From the NCBI GenBank assembly GCA_910584115.1, contig CAJTYN010000015.1:1-14249 (forward strand): a stretch of 14,249 nt of DNA. The letters run 5' to 3'. Positions 6,673 to 13,793 of this stretch are shown in pieces. This DNA comes from an uncultured Lachnospiraceae bacterium. GTDB taxonomy: Bacteria; Bacillota; Clostridia; Lachnospirales; Lachnospiraceae. A program made the translations under genes and the position numbers. The stretch's first letter is position 1. Every line of letters begins with the position of its first letter. The notes below the pieces were generated by a model, which was given only the letters and a program-made list of their open reading frames with translations, was not told the DNA's origin and ran no database searches.

Positions 6673-6789
6673 ATGGGGATCATGGAAAAAATGAGGTTGG
6701 ACGGAAAGAAGATCTTTGTGACAGGAGGCGCGAGCTCCTTCACGACCGGGACAGATATCACTGTTGACGGGGCATACACCTGTTTCTAA
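6673..6789 (+). pseudogene. Remnant of a short-chain dehydrogenase/reductase, internal deletion
   Basis: A 38-codon open frame reads as the two ends of an SDR joined together. The first 20 or so residues (LDGKKIFVTGGAS) are the first strand and start of the TGxxxGxG NAD(P)-binding loop. The last 17 or so (SFTTGTDITVDGAYTCF) are the classic SDR C-terminus (TGTDIxVDGG). About 200-220 residues, including the catalytic Ser, Tyr and Lys, are missing, and the junction falls near 6732-6738. The frame is kept across the junction. A ribosome site (GAGGAAGAG) is still present. The gene lies 76 bases after lacI and 55 before the epimerase, where a sugar or polyol dehydrogenase would be expected. It cannot be active. 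Whether the deletion is natural or a feature of this particular assembly cannot be told from the sequence. Confidence 0.85.
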
Positions 6790-6844
6790 AAAAGGCACCG
6801 GGCATCCGCGGATGGGGAAGAGAAGATCGGAAAGGAGAACAGAC

Positions 6845-7732
6845 ATGGAACATGGTATCTATTACGCATACTGGGAGAGAGAATGGGATGGGGATTACAA
6901 GCGTTATATCCGCAAAGCGGCGGAACTGGGATTCGATATCCTGGAGATCGCAGCTGGGCCTCTGCCCACATATACAGAGAAGGAACTGGCTGAACTGAGG
7001 AACTGTGCGAAAGAAAACGGCATCCGCCTTACCGTAGGCTATGGCCCTGCGCCGGAGAATGATATCGCTTCGGCAGATCCAGGTGTGCGGGAACATGCGC
7101 TGGAATTTTATAAAGACCTGTTCTGGAGGATGGAGAAGATCGATGCGGATCTGATCGGGGGCGCCATTTATTCCTGCTGGCCGATCGACTACAGCAAGCC
7201 GATCGATAAAAAAGGGGACTGGGAAAGAGGCGTTGAAGGGATCGCGAGATTAGGGAAGGTCGGCCTTGATCACGGGATCGAGACGATCGGAATGGAAGTG
7301 CTGAACCGGTTTGAGAACCATGTGCTGAACACCGCGGAGGAAGGCGCGGAATTTGTAAAGGCGGTCCGCCAGATGGAGCCTGCCGCTGTGAACGTAAAGG
7401 TCATGCTGGATACGTTTCATATGAATATCGAAGAGCAGAGTATCGGCGGTGCGATCCGGACAGCAGGGAAATTGCTGGGACATTTCCATACAGGGGAATG
7501 CAACCGCATGGTCCCGGGAAAAGGAAGGGTCCCGTGGAGAGAGATCCATGATGCCCTAAAGGAGATCGGATATGAGGGGGCCGTGGTCATGGAGCCGTTT
7601 GTCATTCCCGGAGGCACGGTCGGAAAAGATATCAGGATTTGGAGAAATATCGTGGCGGATACAAGTGAGGATGCGCTCGATCGAGATGCAAAAGAAGCTT
7701 TACATTTTCAGCGGTACATGCTGGACAGATAA
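6845..7732 (+). CDS. D-psicose (D-allulose) 3-epimerase
   Basis: The enzyme interconverts D-allulose and D-fructose, and often other ketohexoses such as D-tagatose and D-sorbose, at C3. The 295-aa protein opens MEHGIYYAYWEREWDGDYKRYI, nearly the same as known Clostridial enzymes, and is a TIM barrel of the xylose isomerase-like superfamily. The four metal ligands are visible: Glu151 (MEVLNRFE), Asp189 (VMLDTFHMNIEE), His215 (LGHFHTGECN) and Glu250 (VVMEPFV). Glu151 and Glu250 are the usual catalytic pair. A few extra residues before NVKVML lengthen one loop relative to the C. cellulolyticum enzyme as I recall it. ATG at 6845 is chosen because AAAGGAG lies 7 bases upstream and the homology starts here; an in-frame ATG at 6764 overlaps the SDR remnant. 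It is the last gene of the lacI operon, and all active-site residues are intact. Confidence 0.95.
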   Translation: MEHGIYYAYWEREWDGDYKRYIRKAAELGFDILEIAAGPLPTYTEKELAELRNCAKENGIRLTVGYGPAPENDIASADPGVREHALEFYKDLFWRMEKIDADLIGGAIYSCWPIDYSKPIDKKGDWERGVEGIARLGKVGLDHGIETIGMEVLNRFENHVLNTAEEGAEFVKAVRQMEPAAVNVKVMLDTFHMNIEEQSIGGAIRTAGKLLGHFHTGECNRMVPGKGRVPWREIHDALKEIGYEGAVVMEPFVIPGGTVGKDIRIWRNIVADTSEDALDRDAKEALHFQRYMLDR

Positions 7733-7826
7733 AAGTATATACATATCTCCTGCAGGAAAGGTGACATGATCTGCCCAGGCATTCCCATGCCATCACGCCT
7801 TCCATATCTTAGCTCACTCTCTAAAG

Positions 7827-7870
7827 AGCGCCAGGGGATCGCGGATCTCACCCGGTCCCCTTAAGACGCT
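7827..7870 (+). repeat. Dispersed 44-bp intergenic repeat, copy A
   Basis: This stretch matches the reverse complement of 12520-12563 at 39 of 44 positions without gaps. Both copies begin AGCGCC and end ACGCT, so the outer AGCG/CGCT ends are inverted. Both carry the core GATCGCGGATCTCACCCGG. Within copy A, GGGGATCG and CGGTCCCC can pair as an 8-bp stem with one wobble. It lies between the convergent epimerase (stop 7732) and PRTase-like gene (stop 7891), so it may also work as a terminator for one or both. No canonical terminator is seen elsewhere in 7733-7890, apart from a small TGCCA/TGGCA hairpin at 7876-7890. Confidence 0.8.
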
Positions 7871-7890
7871 GTTCTTGCCATTCTTTGGCA

Positions 7891-8529
7891 TCATAATTTC
7901 GAATACCCATAGCAGTTGACCATCGCGTCGATCTTCTGCCCCTGCTGGCAGTATGGGCATTCGCTGGGCTTATGGCTTTCATATCCGGGAAGGTCCTTGC
8001 CTGTGAAAAGGGCGTTCACGGGGAGAGCCCCCACCTTGGAGACTTCGCTGAAGATGGCGGAGACGCCCTGGAGGATGCCGTCGTAATAGCGGATGCACTG
8101 GATGCAGCTGGCCAGGGTGGTGCCCGTGGTGATGGTGCCGATCAGCACGATCACGTTCTTGTTCTGGATCATGGGCTGGATGTTGTCGCGGAAGACGAGC
8201 ATGCCGTTCTTAAATTCCGGGCTGGTCACGTACATGGTCTTGTGGGCGTTCATGGAGAGGATGCCCGCCTTGGTCAGCGTCCCGGCCAGCAGCGTGCCGA
8301 CCACCTCCAGGCCGTCCAGGCAGACGATGGTGTCCACCGGAGTGGAGGAGTTATATTTCTGTGCAAAAGCGTGGGCGATCCGCTCGGCCTCCGCGTAGCG
8401 GGAGCTCATCGTGGCGATATCCAGATGATGGGTGATGTGGGACTGGGTGGTGGCAAAATGCCCGGGGATCACTTTCAAGGTGATGTCCTTGTCGTAGCGG
8501 GACGGGATCTTAAACATTTTTCTTTCCAT
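7891..8529 (-). CDS. Phosphoribosyltransferase-like protein (orotate PRTase-like)
   Basis: The 212-aa protein has a type I PRTase-like layout. A beta-strand-rich start is followed by a DGLEVVGTLLAGTL segment (72-85). The stretch NVIVLIGTITTGTTLASCIQ (125-144) is the position of the PRPP-binding motif, followed by two more helix-strand units. In normal PRTases the motif reads VVLVDDxxTTGxT; here Ile130-Gly131 replace the Asp-Asp pair that contacts the ribose hydroxyls, while TTGTT is kept. The C-terminus has CPYC (191-194) followed by a conserved-looking KIDAMVNCYGYSKL tail. ATG at 8529 is chosen since AAGGAGGC lies 7 bases upstream and overlaps the longer ATG at 8547. It is monocistronic and divergent from the glucosaminidase. 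It may be a non-catalytic nucleotide or PRPP-binding protein, or an enzyme with altered chemistry; substrate unknown. Confidence 0.82.
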   Translation of the reverse strand: MERKMFKIPSRYDKDITLKVIPGHFATTQSHITHHLDIATMSSRYAEAERIAHAFAQKYNSSTPVDTIVCLDGLEVVGTLLAGTLTKAGILSMNAHKTMYVTSPEFKNGMLVFRDNIQPMIQNKNVIVLIGTITTGTTLASCIQCIRYYDGILQGVSAIFSEVSKVGALPVNALFTGKDLPGYESHKPSECPYCQQGQKIDAMVNCYGYSKL

Positions 8530-8583
8530 TTTGTAAGCCTCCTTCATGATCTATGTAGATCGTCTCTTGTTTTCTTAATTCAG

Positions 8584-8589
8584 ATTATA
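8584..8589 (-). promoter_or_regulatory. -10 box of the PRTase-like gene
   Basis: TATAAT is read on the minus strand at 8589-8584, about 55 bases before the start codon. The -35 position (8612-8607) reads TTTTAT, a poor match, so only the -10 box is supported. Confidence 0.45.
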
Positions 8590-8628
8590 ACATAAAGATT
8601 CAGAATATAAAACAGAAAGATCAAGCAC

Positions 8629-8657
8629 TTGTTTTCATGAAAATTTTTTTGTATAAT
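8629..8657 (+). promoter_or_regulatory. Promoter of the glucosaminidase-asnB-glycosyltransferase unit
   Basis: TTGTTT (8629-8634) and TATAAT (8652-8657) are 17 bases apart. Transcription would begin near 8664, 40 bases before the ATG at 8705. Confidence 0.68.
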
Positions 8658-8704
8658 GGGAATATTAGCATTGAAGGAATATAGGATCAAGAGGTGAAAA
8701 TGAT

Positions 8705-9619
8705 ATGAAAAAAAGCAAACTGCTCCTTTTCGTGTGCTGTGCGGCATTGGCGGCGGGCAGTGTGCCTGTCTATGGCGCCCAGATCCCGGAGCCGACCGTA
8801 TCCGAAGATCGGCCGGCGGCATCTATTTTCGGGGGCATGACACAGGCTCTGGAGCTGATAGATCTGGAACAGGAGGAGAGGGTCGAGCGGATCGGAGAGA
8901 TGTGCCGGGAAGATTATGCCAAGAGCGGCGTCCTGGCCAGCGTGACGGCGGCCCAGTGCATCTTGGAGTCCGGGTATCTGACGTCGGAGCTGGCGTCCGA
9001 GGCAAATAACTGTTTCGGGATGAAAGCCATGCTCTCCAACAACGACTGGGAGGACAGCGCCTGGGACGGCGTCTCCGTCTACAGGAAGCAGACACGGGAA
9101 GAATACAGTGGCCAGGTGGTGACGATCGAGGCGGATTTCAGGCAGTATGACAGCATGGAAGCGTCCCTGGCGGACCATTCCGCATACCTCTTGGGCGCCA
9201 AGTCCGGGAGCGGGCTGCGCTACGAGGGATTGAGAGGCGAGGAAGATCCGCAGCGGGCGGTGCAGATCATCAAGGACGGCGGATACGCCACTGACAGTTC
9301 GTATGTGGACAAGGTATGCGCGATCATCGAACGCCACGATCTGACCAGGTTCGACGACATCGACGGCGTGGAAACAGCTCAGGATGAGGAAAGAGAGCCG
9401 GCGAAAAAGAAGAAGGATAAAAAGGTGCAGAAAGCGGCCGTCTCCCCCGGCAACGGAACATTGACGTACAGGGACGGCTATTACCGCGTGCGCAAGAGTT
9501 GGACAGACCTGGATACACAGATCGGGGCTTTCGGCGTGCTGGAAAATGCGAAAGAGGCATGCAAGCCCGGATACCAGGTATACGACGCAAAGGGGAATGT
9601 GGTCTACACATTGCCGTGA
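8705..9619 (+). CDS. Secreted N-acetylglucosaminidase (FlgJ/LytG-type cell-wall hydrolase)
   Basis: The 304-aa protein has a Sec signal peptide (MKKSKLLLFVCCAALAAGSVPVYGA, likely cut after about residue 25). A glucosaminidase domain spans about residues 55-215: SVTAAQCILESGYLTSELA holds the catalytic Glu at residue 88, and NNCFGMKA is the family's NxxFGxK motif. A Lys/Glu linker (235-250) leads to a C-terminal domain with YYRVRKSWTDLDTQIGAFGVLENAKEAC and GYQVYDAKGNVVY. That repeat-like module is often found at the end of Clostridial wall hydrolases and probably binds the wall. It should cut peptidoglycan glycan strands outside the membrane. GAGGTG precedes the ATG. Only 36 bases separate it from asnB with no terminator, so co-transcription is likely. 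Confidence 0.9.
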   Translation: MKKSKLLLFVCCAALAAGSVPVYGAQIPEPTVSEDRPAASIFGGMTQALELIDLEQEERVERIGEMCREDYAKSGVLASVTAAQCILESGYLTSELASEANNCFGMKAMLSNNDWEDSAWDGVSVYRKQTREEYSGQVVTIEADFRQYDSMEASLADHSAYLLGAKSGSGLRYEGLRGEEDPQRAVQIIKDGGYATDSSYVDKVCAIIERHDLTRFDDIDGVETAQDEEREPAKKKKDKKVQKAAVSPGNGTLTYRDGYYRVRKSWTDLDTQIGAFGVLENAKEACKPGYQVYDAKGNVVYTLP

Positions 9620-9655
9620 TCACAATGAAAGAGTCAGGGGGATACTTTTAGAAAA

Positions 9656-11494
9656 ATGTGCGGAATTACAGGTTTTATCTCAAAGAGCAACACATATGAC
9701 AGGGAGAAGACGATCAACGATATGATGCAGTGCATCTATTCCCGGGGCCCCGACGAAGCGGGGTTTTATTGTGATGACATGGCCTGCCTGGGGATGAGGC
9801 GGCTGTCGATCATCGGCCTGGACAACGGGAAGCAGCCCATCGAGAACGAGGATCATACGCTGGTGCTGGTCTACAACGGAGAGATCTACAATTATCCGGA
9901 TCTGAAGAAAGAGCTGATCGAAAGGGGACATGTCTTTACGACGGACACCGACTCGGAGGTCATCCTGCACGGATACGAGGAATACGGGCCGGACCTTCTG
10001 AACCGGCTTAGGGGCATGTTCGCCTTTTCCATCTGGAACAAGGAAAAAAAGACCATGTTCCTGGCCCGGGATATGTTCGGGATCAAACCGCTGTTTTACG
10101 GGAAAAAGGGAAAAGAATTCTACTATGGCTCTGAGATCAAAGCAATCTTCGCTCATCCGGACATGGAGAAAGAATTTAACGAGGCGGCGCTGGGCAATTA
10201 CCTCTCGTTCCAGTACAACGCCATGGAGGAGACTTTCTTCAAGGGTGTCTACCAGCTCCTTCCCGGTCATTACATGTACTGGAAGGACGGGGAGATCGCT
10301 ATCCGCTGTTATTGGAAGCCCCAGTTCCATATCCAGGAGGACTTGACGGAGGCGGAGGCCGCATCCAGGCTCAAGGCGGCCCTGGAAGACTCGGTGGAGG
10401 CCCACAAGATCAGTGATGTGGAGATGGCTTCTTTTCTCTCCGGCGGCATCGACTCTTCGTTCCTGACCGCGGCCAGCGGCTTCAAGAAGAGCTTCAGCGT
10501 AGGGTTCGAATGGGATGAATGGAACGAGGTCAACCTGGCGAAAGAACTGAGCGGCGAGCTGGGGATTGAGAATTACGATAAGATCATCACCACGGAGGAA
10601 TACTGGGATGCGGTGCCGAAAGTGCAGAAATACCTGGACGAGCCGGTGGCAGATCCGTCCATCATCCCGCTGTATTACCTGTGCCAGCTGGCCTCCGGCC
10701 ACGTGAAGGTGGTCGTCTCCGGCGAGGGATCCGACGAGCTGTTCGGCGGGTATACGATCTACCACACGCCCCTGTCCCTGCGTCCGGTGAAGATCGTGCC
10801 GAAGGGTCTGCGGCGGCTGATCAGCAAGATCTTCCTGCACTGTCCGATCGATTTTAAGGGGAAACAGTACATGATCCGGGCGGGACAGGATATCTCGGAG
10901 CGTTTCATCGGGAATGCGTATATCTTCTACCCCAGCCAGGTGCGCAGATTGTTGAAAAAAAGCCGGGGATATGTGACGCCCCAGCAGCTGACGAAGCCCT
11001 ATTATGACGAAGTATCGGATCTGGACGATGTGACGAAGATGCAGTACATCGACCTGAGTTTCTGGCTGCGGGGGGACATCCTGCGCAAATCAGACCATAT
11101 GAGCATGGCCCACTCCCTGGAAGTCCGGGTCCCGTTCCTGGATATGGAAGTGGCCAAGGTGGCCCTGTCCCTGCCCCCGGAGATGCGGGTGACGGACGAG
11201 AATACGAAGATCCTCTTCAGGAAAGTCTCCAGGGGTTATCTGCCGGAGAAGAACGCCCGGCGCAAGAAACTGGGATTCCCCGTACCCATCGCGAAATGGC
11301 TGCGGGAAGATACTTATTATAAAAAAGTCTACAAAGCATTCACCTCAAAAGCCGCGGAGAAGTATTTCAATACATCGGAACTGCTGCGCCTCCTGAAAGT
11401 ACACAAGGCCGGGAAAAAGAATTACAGCCGGAAGATCTGGACGGTCTACATGTTCCTGTTGTGGTATGAGATGAATTTTGAAAAAGGCGCGTGA
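9656..11494 (+). CDS. asnB: Glutamine-hydrolysing asparagine synthetase family protein
   Basis: The 612-aa protein has both halves of AsnB. The N-terminal class II glutaminase starts at MCGITGF, where Cys2 becomes the nucleophile after Met removal; YSRGPDEAG, LVYNGEIYN and DSEV are substrate-pocket motifs. The C-terminal synthetase half carries the ATP pyrophosphatase loop SGGIDSS (262-268) and GEGSDELFGGY. The reaction moves ammonia from glutamine to a carboxylate activated by ATP, classically aspartate to asparagine. Some bacterial AsnB proteins, such as that of B. subtilis, instead amidate meso-diaminopimelate in peptidoglycan. The position between a wall glucosaminidase and a membrane glycosyltransferase makes an envelope role possible, but this is inference. 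The ribosome site is weak (GGGGGA about 15 bases upstream), so translation may be low. The stop overlaps the next start (TGATG). Confidence 0.93.
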   Translation: MCGITGFISKSNTYDREKTINDMMQCIYSRGPDEAGFYCDDMACLGMRRLSIIGLDNGKQPIENEDHTLVLVYNGEIYNYPDLKKELIERGHVFTTDTDSEVILHGYEEYGPDLLNRLRGMFAFSIWNKEKKTMFLARDMFGIKPLFYGKKGKEFYYGSEIKAIFAHPDMEKEFNEAALGNYLSFQYNAMEETFFKGVYQLLPGHYMYWKDGEIAIRCYWKPQFHIQEDLTEAEAASRLKAALEDSVEAHKISDVEMASFLSGGIDSSFLTAASGFKKSFSVGFEWDEWNEVNLAKELSGELGIENYDKIITTEEYWDAVPKVQKYLDEPVADPSIIPLYYLCQLASGHVKVVVSGEGSDELFGGYTIYHTPLSLRPVKIVPKGLRRLISKIFLHCPIDFKGKQYMIRAGQDISERFIGNAYIFYPSQVRRLLKKSRGYVTPQQLTKPYYDEVSDLDDVTKMQYIDLSFWLRGDILRKSDHMSMAHSLEVRVPFLDMEVAKVALSLPPEMRVTDENTKILFRKVSRGYLPEKNARRKKLGFPVPIAKWLREDTYYKKVYKAFTSKAAEKYFNTSELLRLLKVHKAGKKNYSRKIWTVYMFLLWYEMNFEKGA

Positions 11495-12447
11495 TGGAGA
11501 AGGTGAGATTGTCGCTGATCGTGCCGTGTTACAACGAACAGGAGACGCTGCCTGTCTTTTACCAGGAGACGAAAAAAGTCCTGGGGGAGATGGACTGCGA
11601 CTATGAATTTATCTTTGTGGACGACGGTTCGTCGGATGGCACGCTGTCCATCCTGCAAAAGTTCAGCGCCGAGGATCCCCACGTGTTCTATCTGTCTTTT
11701 TCCAGGAATTTTGGGAAGGAGGCGGCCATGTACGCGGGATTTTCCAACGCTTCAGGGGCTTATGTGACGGTCATGGATGCGGATATGCAAGATCCGCCCT
11801 CCCTGCTGCCGCAGATGCTGGAGATCCTGCGGGGCGGGGAGTACGACAGCGTGGCCACCTGCCGCAGCACCCGTAGAGGGGAACCGAAGATCCGCAGCTG
11901 GGCCGCGAAGAGATTTTATCAGCTCATCAACAAGATCTCCGATGCGGATATCGTAGACGGCGCCAGGGATTTCCGCCTGATGAAGCGTGAGATGGCCGAT
12001 GTGATCGTTTCCATGGGCGAGCATAACCGTTTCTCGAAAGGGATCTACGGGTGGATCGGGTTTCGGACGTACTGGCTGCCCTATGACAATGTGGAGCGGG
12101 TCGCCGGGGAGACGAAATGGAGTTTCTGGAAGCTGTTCAGATATGCGGTCAACGGGATCATCAATTTTTCCCAGGTGCCGCTCAGTATAGCGTCCTGGTT
12201 CGGGATCTCGATGACAGCGTGCTCATTCTTCTTCCTGCTGGTGATCATCGTGCGCAAGCTGCTCTTTGGGGATCCGGTGGCTGGCTGGGCCTCCACGATC
12301 TGCGTGATCATCTTTATCGGAGGCATCCAGCTCTTCTGCCTGGGGATCATGGGGCAGTATATAGCCAAGACCTATATGGAGACGAAGGGCCGGCCCCATT
12401 ACATCATCGCTCAGTCGAATAAGAAAGACGTGAAAAAGATAAAATAA
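11494..12447 (+). CDS. Membrane-anchored GT2 glycosyltransferase (GtrB/DPM1-like)
   Basis: The 317-aa protein begins LSLIVPCYNEQETLPVFY, the nucleotide-sugar-binding opening of family GT2, with IFVDDGSSDGT next and VMDADMQDPP as the metal-binding DxD motif. ARDFRLMKREM and ETKWSFWKLFRYAVNGI are typical of the dolichyl- or undecaprenyl-phosphate glycosyltransferase branch (GtrB, YkcC and YkoT types). Two transmembrane helices lie at about 229-255 and 262-290, followed by a short basic cytoplasmic tail. It should move a sugar from a nucleotide donor to undecaprenyl phosphate at the inner membrane face; the sugar is unknown, and no flippase (GtrA) or final transferase is adjacent. Its ATG overlaps the asnB TGA by one base, indicating translational coupling. 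The unit ends at the terminator 12455-12503. Confidence 0.9.
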   Translation: MEKVRLSLIVPCYNEQETLPVFYQETKKVLGEMDCDYEFIFVDDGSSDGTLSILQKFSAEDPHVFYLSFSRNFGKEAAMYAGFSNASGAYVTVMDADMQDPPSLLPQMLEILRGGEYDSVATCRSTRRGEPKIRSWAAKRFYQLINKISDADIVDGARDFRLMKREMADVIVSMGEHNRFSKGIYGWIGFRTYWLPYDNVERVAGETKWSFWKLFRYAVNGIINFSQVPLSIASWFGISMTACSFFFLLVIIVRKLLFGDPVAGWASTICVIIFIGGIQLFCLGIMGQYIAKTYMETKGRPHYIIAQSNKKDVKKIK

Positions 12448-12454
12448 AGAAAAA

Positions 12455-12503
12455 TGCCGCCAGGGATGAAGTTCTGAGCGTTCATCCCTGGCGGTACTTT
12501 TTT
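12455..12503 (+). terminator. Strong bidirectional intrinsic terminator
   Basis: A 16-bp stem (12455-12470 with 12481-12496, one wobble) with a 10-base loop is followed by C and a run of T (12498-12503). On the minus strand the stem is followed by TTTTCTTTATTTT. It therefore can end both the glycosyltransferase operon and the convergent peptidase gene. Confidence 0.92.
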
Positions 12504-12519
12504 GTTGTTGGTGAATCAA

Positions 12520-12563
12520 AGCGTTTCAAGGGGTCCGGGTGAGATCCGCGATCTCCCGGCGCT
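12520..12563 (-). repeat. Dispersed 44-bp intergenic repeat, copy B
   Basis: Read on the minus strand, this matches 7827-7870 at 39 of 44 positions. It contains GAGATC-CGC-GATCTC, a perfect 6-bp stem with 3-base loop, extended by CCGGG/CCCGG pairing around a 2-base bulge. The outer ends extend to AAAGCG/CGCTTT. It lies between two convergent genes, just past the terminator at 12455-12503. The differences from copy A change internal pairing while the ends stay inverted. Confidence 0.8.
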
Positions 12564-12567
12564 TTTG

Positions 12568-12590
12568 GTACTTTTCTCGCAGAAAAGTAC
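12568..12590. repeat. Perfect 10-bp inverted repeat with 3-base loop
   Basis: GTACTTTTCT and AGAAAAGTAC flank CGC. It is 4 bases from repeat copy B and 5 bases from the stop of the minus-strand peptidase gene (12596). It could act as a terminator hairpin for that gene, though there is no T-run directly after it on the minus strand. It may be the outer part of the same repeat element, absent next to copy A. Confidence 0.7.
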
Positions 12591-12595
12591 ATAGA

Positions 12596-13711
12596 TCAAT
12601 AAATGACGATCGCCTGCTGCTCCAGAGTCTCATAATGGTGCTGGAACGCGGTCTTGTCGTAGCTTGCGATCCCCTCCAGCGGGTCGCAGACGATGACGCT
12701 GTTGTTCTCCATGTCAAATCCGATCAGCAGCATACAGTGTTCGTTGGAGGGCCAGGTGACGGTCTCGCCGTCGATCTCCCAGCCGTAGGAAAATACGATC
12801 TCCTCGTTGATATACATGGATCCCCACACGATCACCGGGCAGCCCATGCGGATCTCCGCCAGGATGTCGTCGAAGGGGGTCCCCGTCAGGTCGTAGGCGC
12901 GTTTGGGGCTTTCCTGTTCTTCCAGGTATCTATTGGCGGCGTTCACGATCACCGGAGCGTAGCAGCCAAAAGATCCGGATTGGCGCGGATCGCCCCAGAA
13001 AGCGCTCTTGTAGCTGACGGATCCGGGGGAGGCTTTCTCCAGGTACGTATCGGCCAGCTCCTCCTTGGACACATCGTATCCGGCGAAGCGCAGGGCCATG
13101 GTCAGGGAAGTCACCTCGCAGCCTGTGGGGAGTTCCGGGTATTGGAGGATAGATTCCGCCTCCAACTGGATCCGGCTATCCTCGTTTGGGGAAAGTCCGT
13201 CGCTCTCCTGGCGTGCGATCAGCTCCTGCAGGGTCACGGGCGCAGGGAGAGAGGCCGTCTCCCCTGAGCTGACCGTCACAAGATCCGCTTTCGTTTCGGT
13301 CTTCGCGGCCATTTCTGTGGGGTCATCGCCGGTCTTTAAGGTGTCCGCTGACAGGGTGTCGGATGAGACGGATATGTGGTCGTCCTCAGGGATCACGAGT
13401 GCGTCGTCCCCGAATGTTTCCTGGATGGCGTACACGGCCGTTTGATACAGGAGCGGCCCCGGCGCGGCGGCGGACAGATCCGGGATCTCCCTGCGGACGG
13501 GCGTCTGGGCGTTCGGTGTCTGGGCGTTGGCCGTCTGGGTGCCGTTGTGGAAGACCCATTCCTGCAGATCGCGCAGTCTGTCAGACGCGTATTGGATCGT
13601 GCTCACGTGTTTTATATAATGACAATACAAAAAAAGCCCTTCTGTTGATAAAACGGCTAGAAGACAGACAGTCACTAAGGATTTCAGGATAAATCTTTTC
13701 TTGCTCCCCAT
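12596..13711 (-). CDS. Membrane-anchored C39-like cysteine peptidase
   Basis: The 371-aa protein has a basic start and one hydrophobic helix (about 8-30) that acts as a signal anchor, placing the rest outside the cell. Residues 35-180 are a low-complexity stalk with Ser, Thr, Ala and Asp, including a short NAQTPNAQTP repeat (62-71). The C-terminal peptidase_C39_2-type domain (about 185-371) shows Cys198 in LPTGCEVTSLTMAL, His325 in NEHCMLLIGFD and Asp343 in VCDPLEG, the expected catalytic triad. Such proteins are papain-fold enzymes of the Gram-positive surface; substrates are mostly unknown. It is not joined to an ABC transporter here, so it is not a typical bacteriocin exporter. AAAGGAG lies just before the ATG at 13711. 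A TATAAT at 13788-13783 may be its -10 box, but a -35 match is poor. Confidence 0.88.
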   Translation of the reverse strand: MGSKKRFILKSLVTVCLLAVLSTEGLFLYCHYIKHVSTIQYASDRLRDLQEWVFHNGTQTANAQTPNAQTPVRREIPDLSAAAPGPLLYQTAVYAIQETFGDDALVIPEDDHISVSSDTLSADTLKTGDDPTEMAAKTETKADLVTVSSGETASLPAPVTLQELIARQESDGLSPNEDSRIQLEAESILQYPELPTGCEVTSLTMALRFAGYDVSKEELADTYLEKASPGSVSYKSAFWGDPRQSGSFGCYAPVIVNAANRYLEEQESPKRAYDLTGTPFDDILAEIRMGCPVIVWGSMYINEEIVFSYGWEIDGETVTWPSNEHCMLLIGFDMENNSVIVCDPLEGIASYDKTAFQHHYETLEQQAIVIY

Positions 13712-13793
13712 GGATCTCTCCTTTGATAGGTAAAAGCTGTCGGATCAGAGTGGGTTTGAAGACCGCCATCTGTGATCATGATATTATATGATA

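Noticed and set aside
6764..6844. Upstream 27-codon extension of the epimerase
   Set aside because: It overlaps the SDR remnant, includes the AAAGGAG ribosome site of the true start at 6845, and has no similarity to epimerases.
7972..8595. 207-codon plus-strand frame
   Set aside because: Shadow of the PRTase-like gene, which has a clear start, ribosome site and fold motifs on the minus strand.
9680..10840. 386-codon minus-strand open frame
   Set aside because: It lies wholly opposite the unmistakable asnB gene, resembles no family, has no ribosome site and reflects the GC-rich codon pattern of asnB.
12539..13267. 242-codon plus-strand frame
   Set aside because: Antisense to the C39-like peptidase, whose catalytic residues are all visible; the frame starts inside the intergenic repeat.
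13501..13545. Short tandem repeat suggesting a CRISPR-like or variable array
   Set aside because: It is only two imperfect NAQTP units in the stalk of the surface peptidase, a low-complexity linker.
12596..13711. C39 peptidase as part of a bacteriocin export system
   Set aside because: There is no ABC transporter, precursor peptide with a double-glycine leader, or immunity gene near; the domain is the stand-alone surface type.
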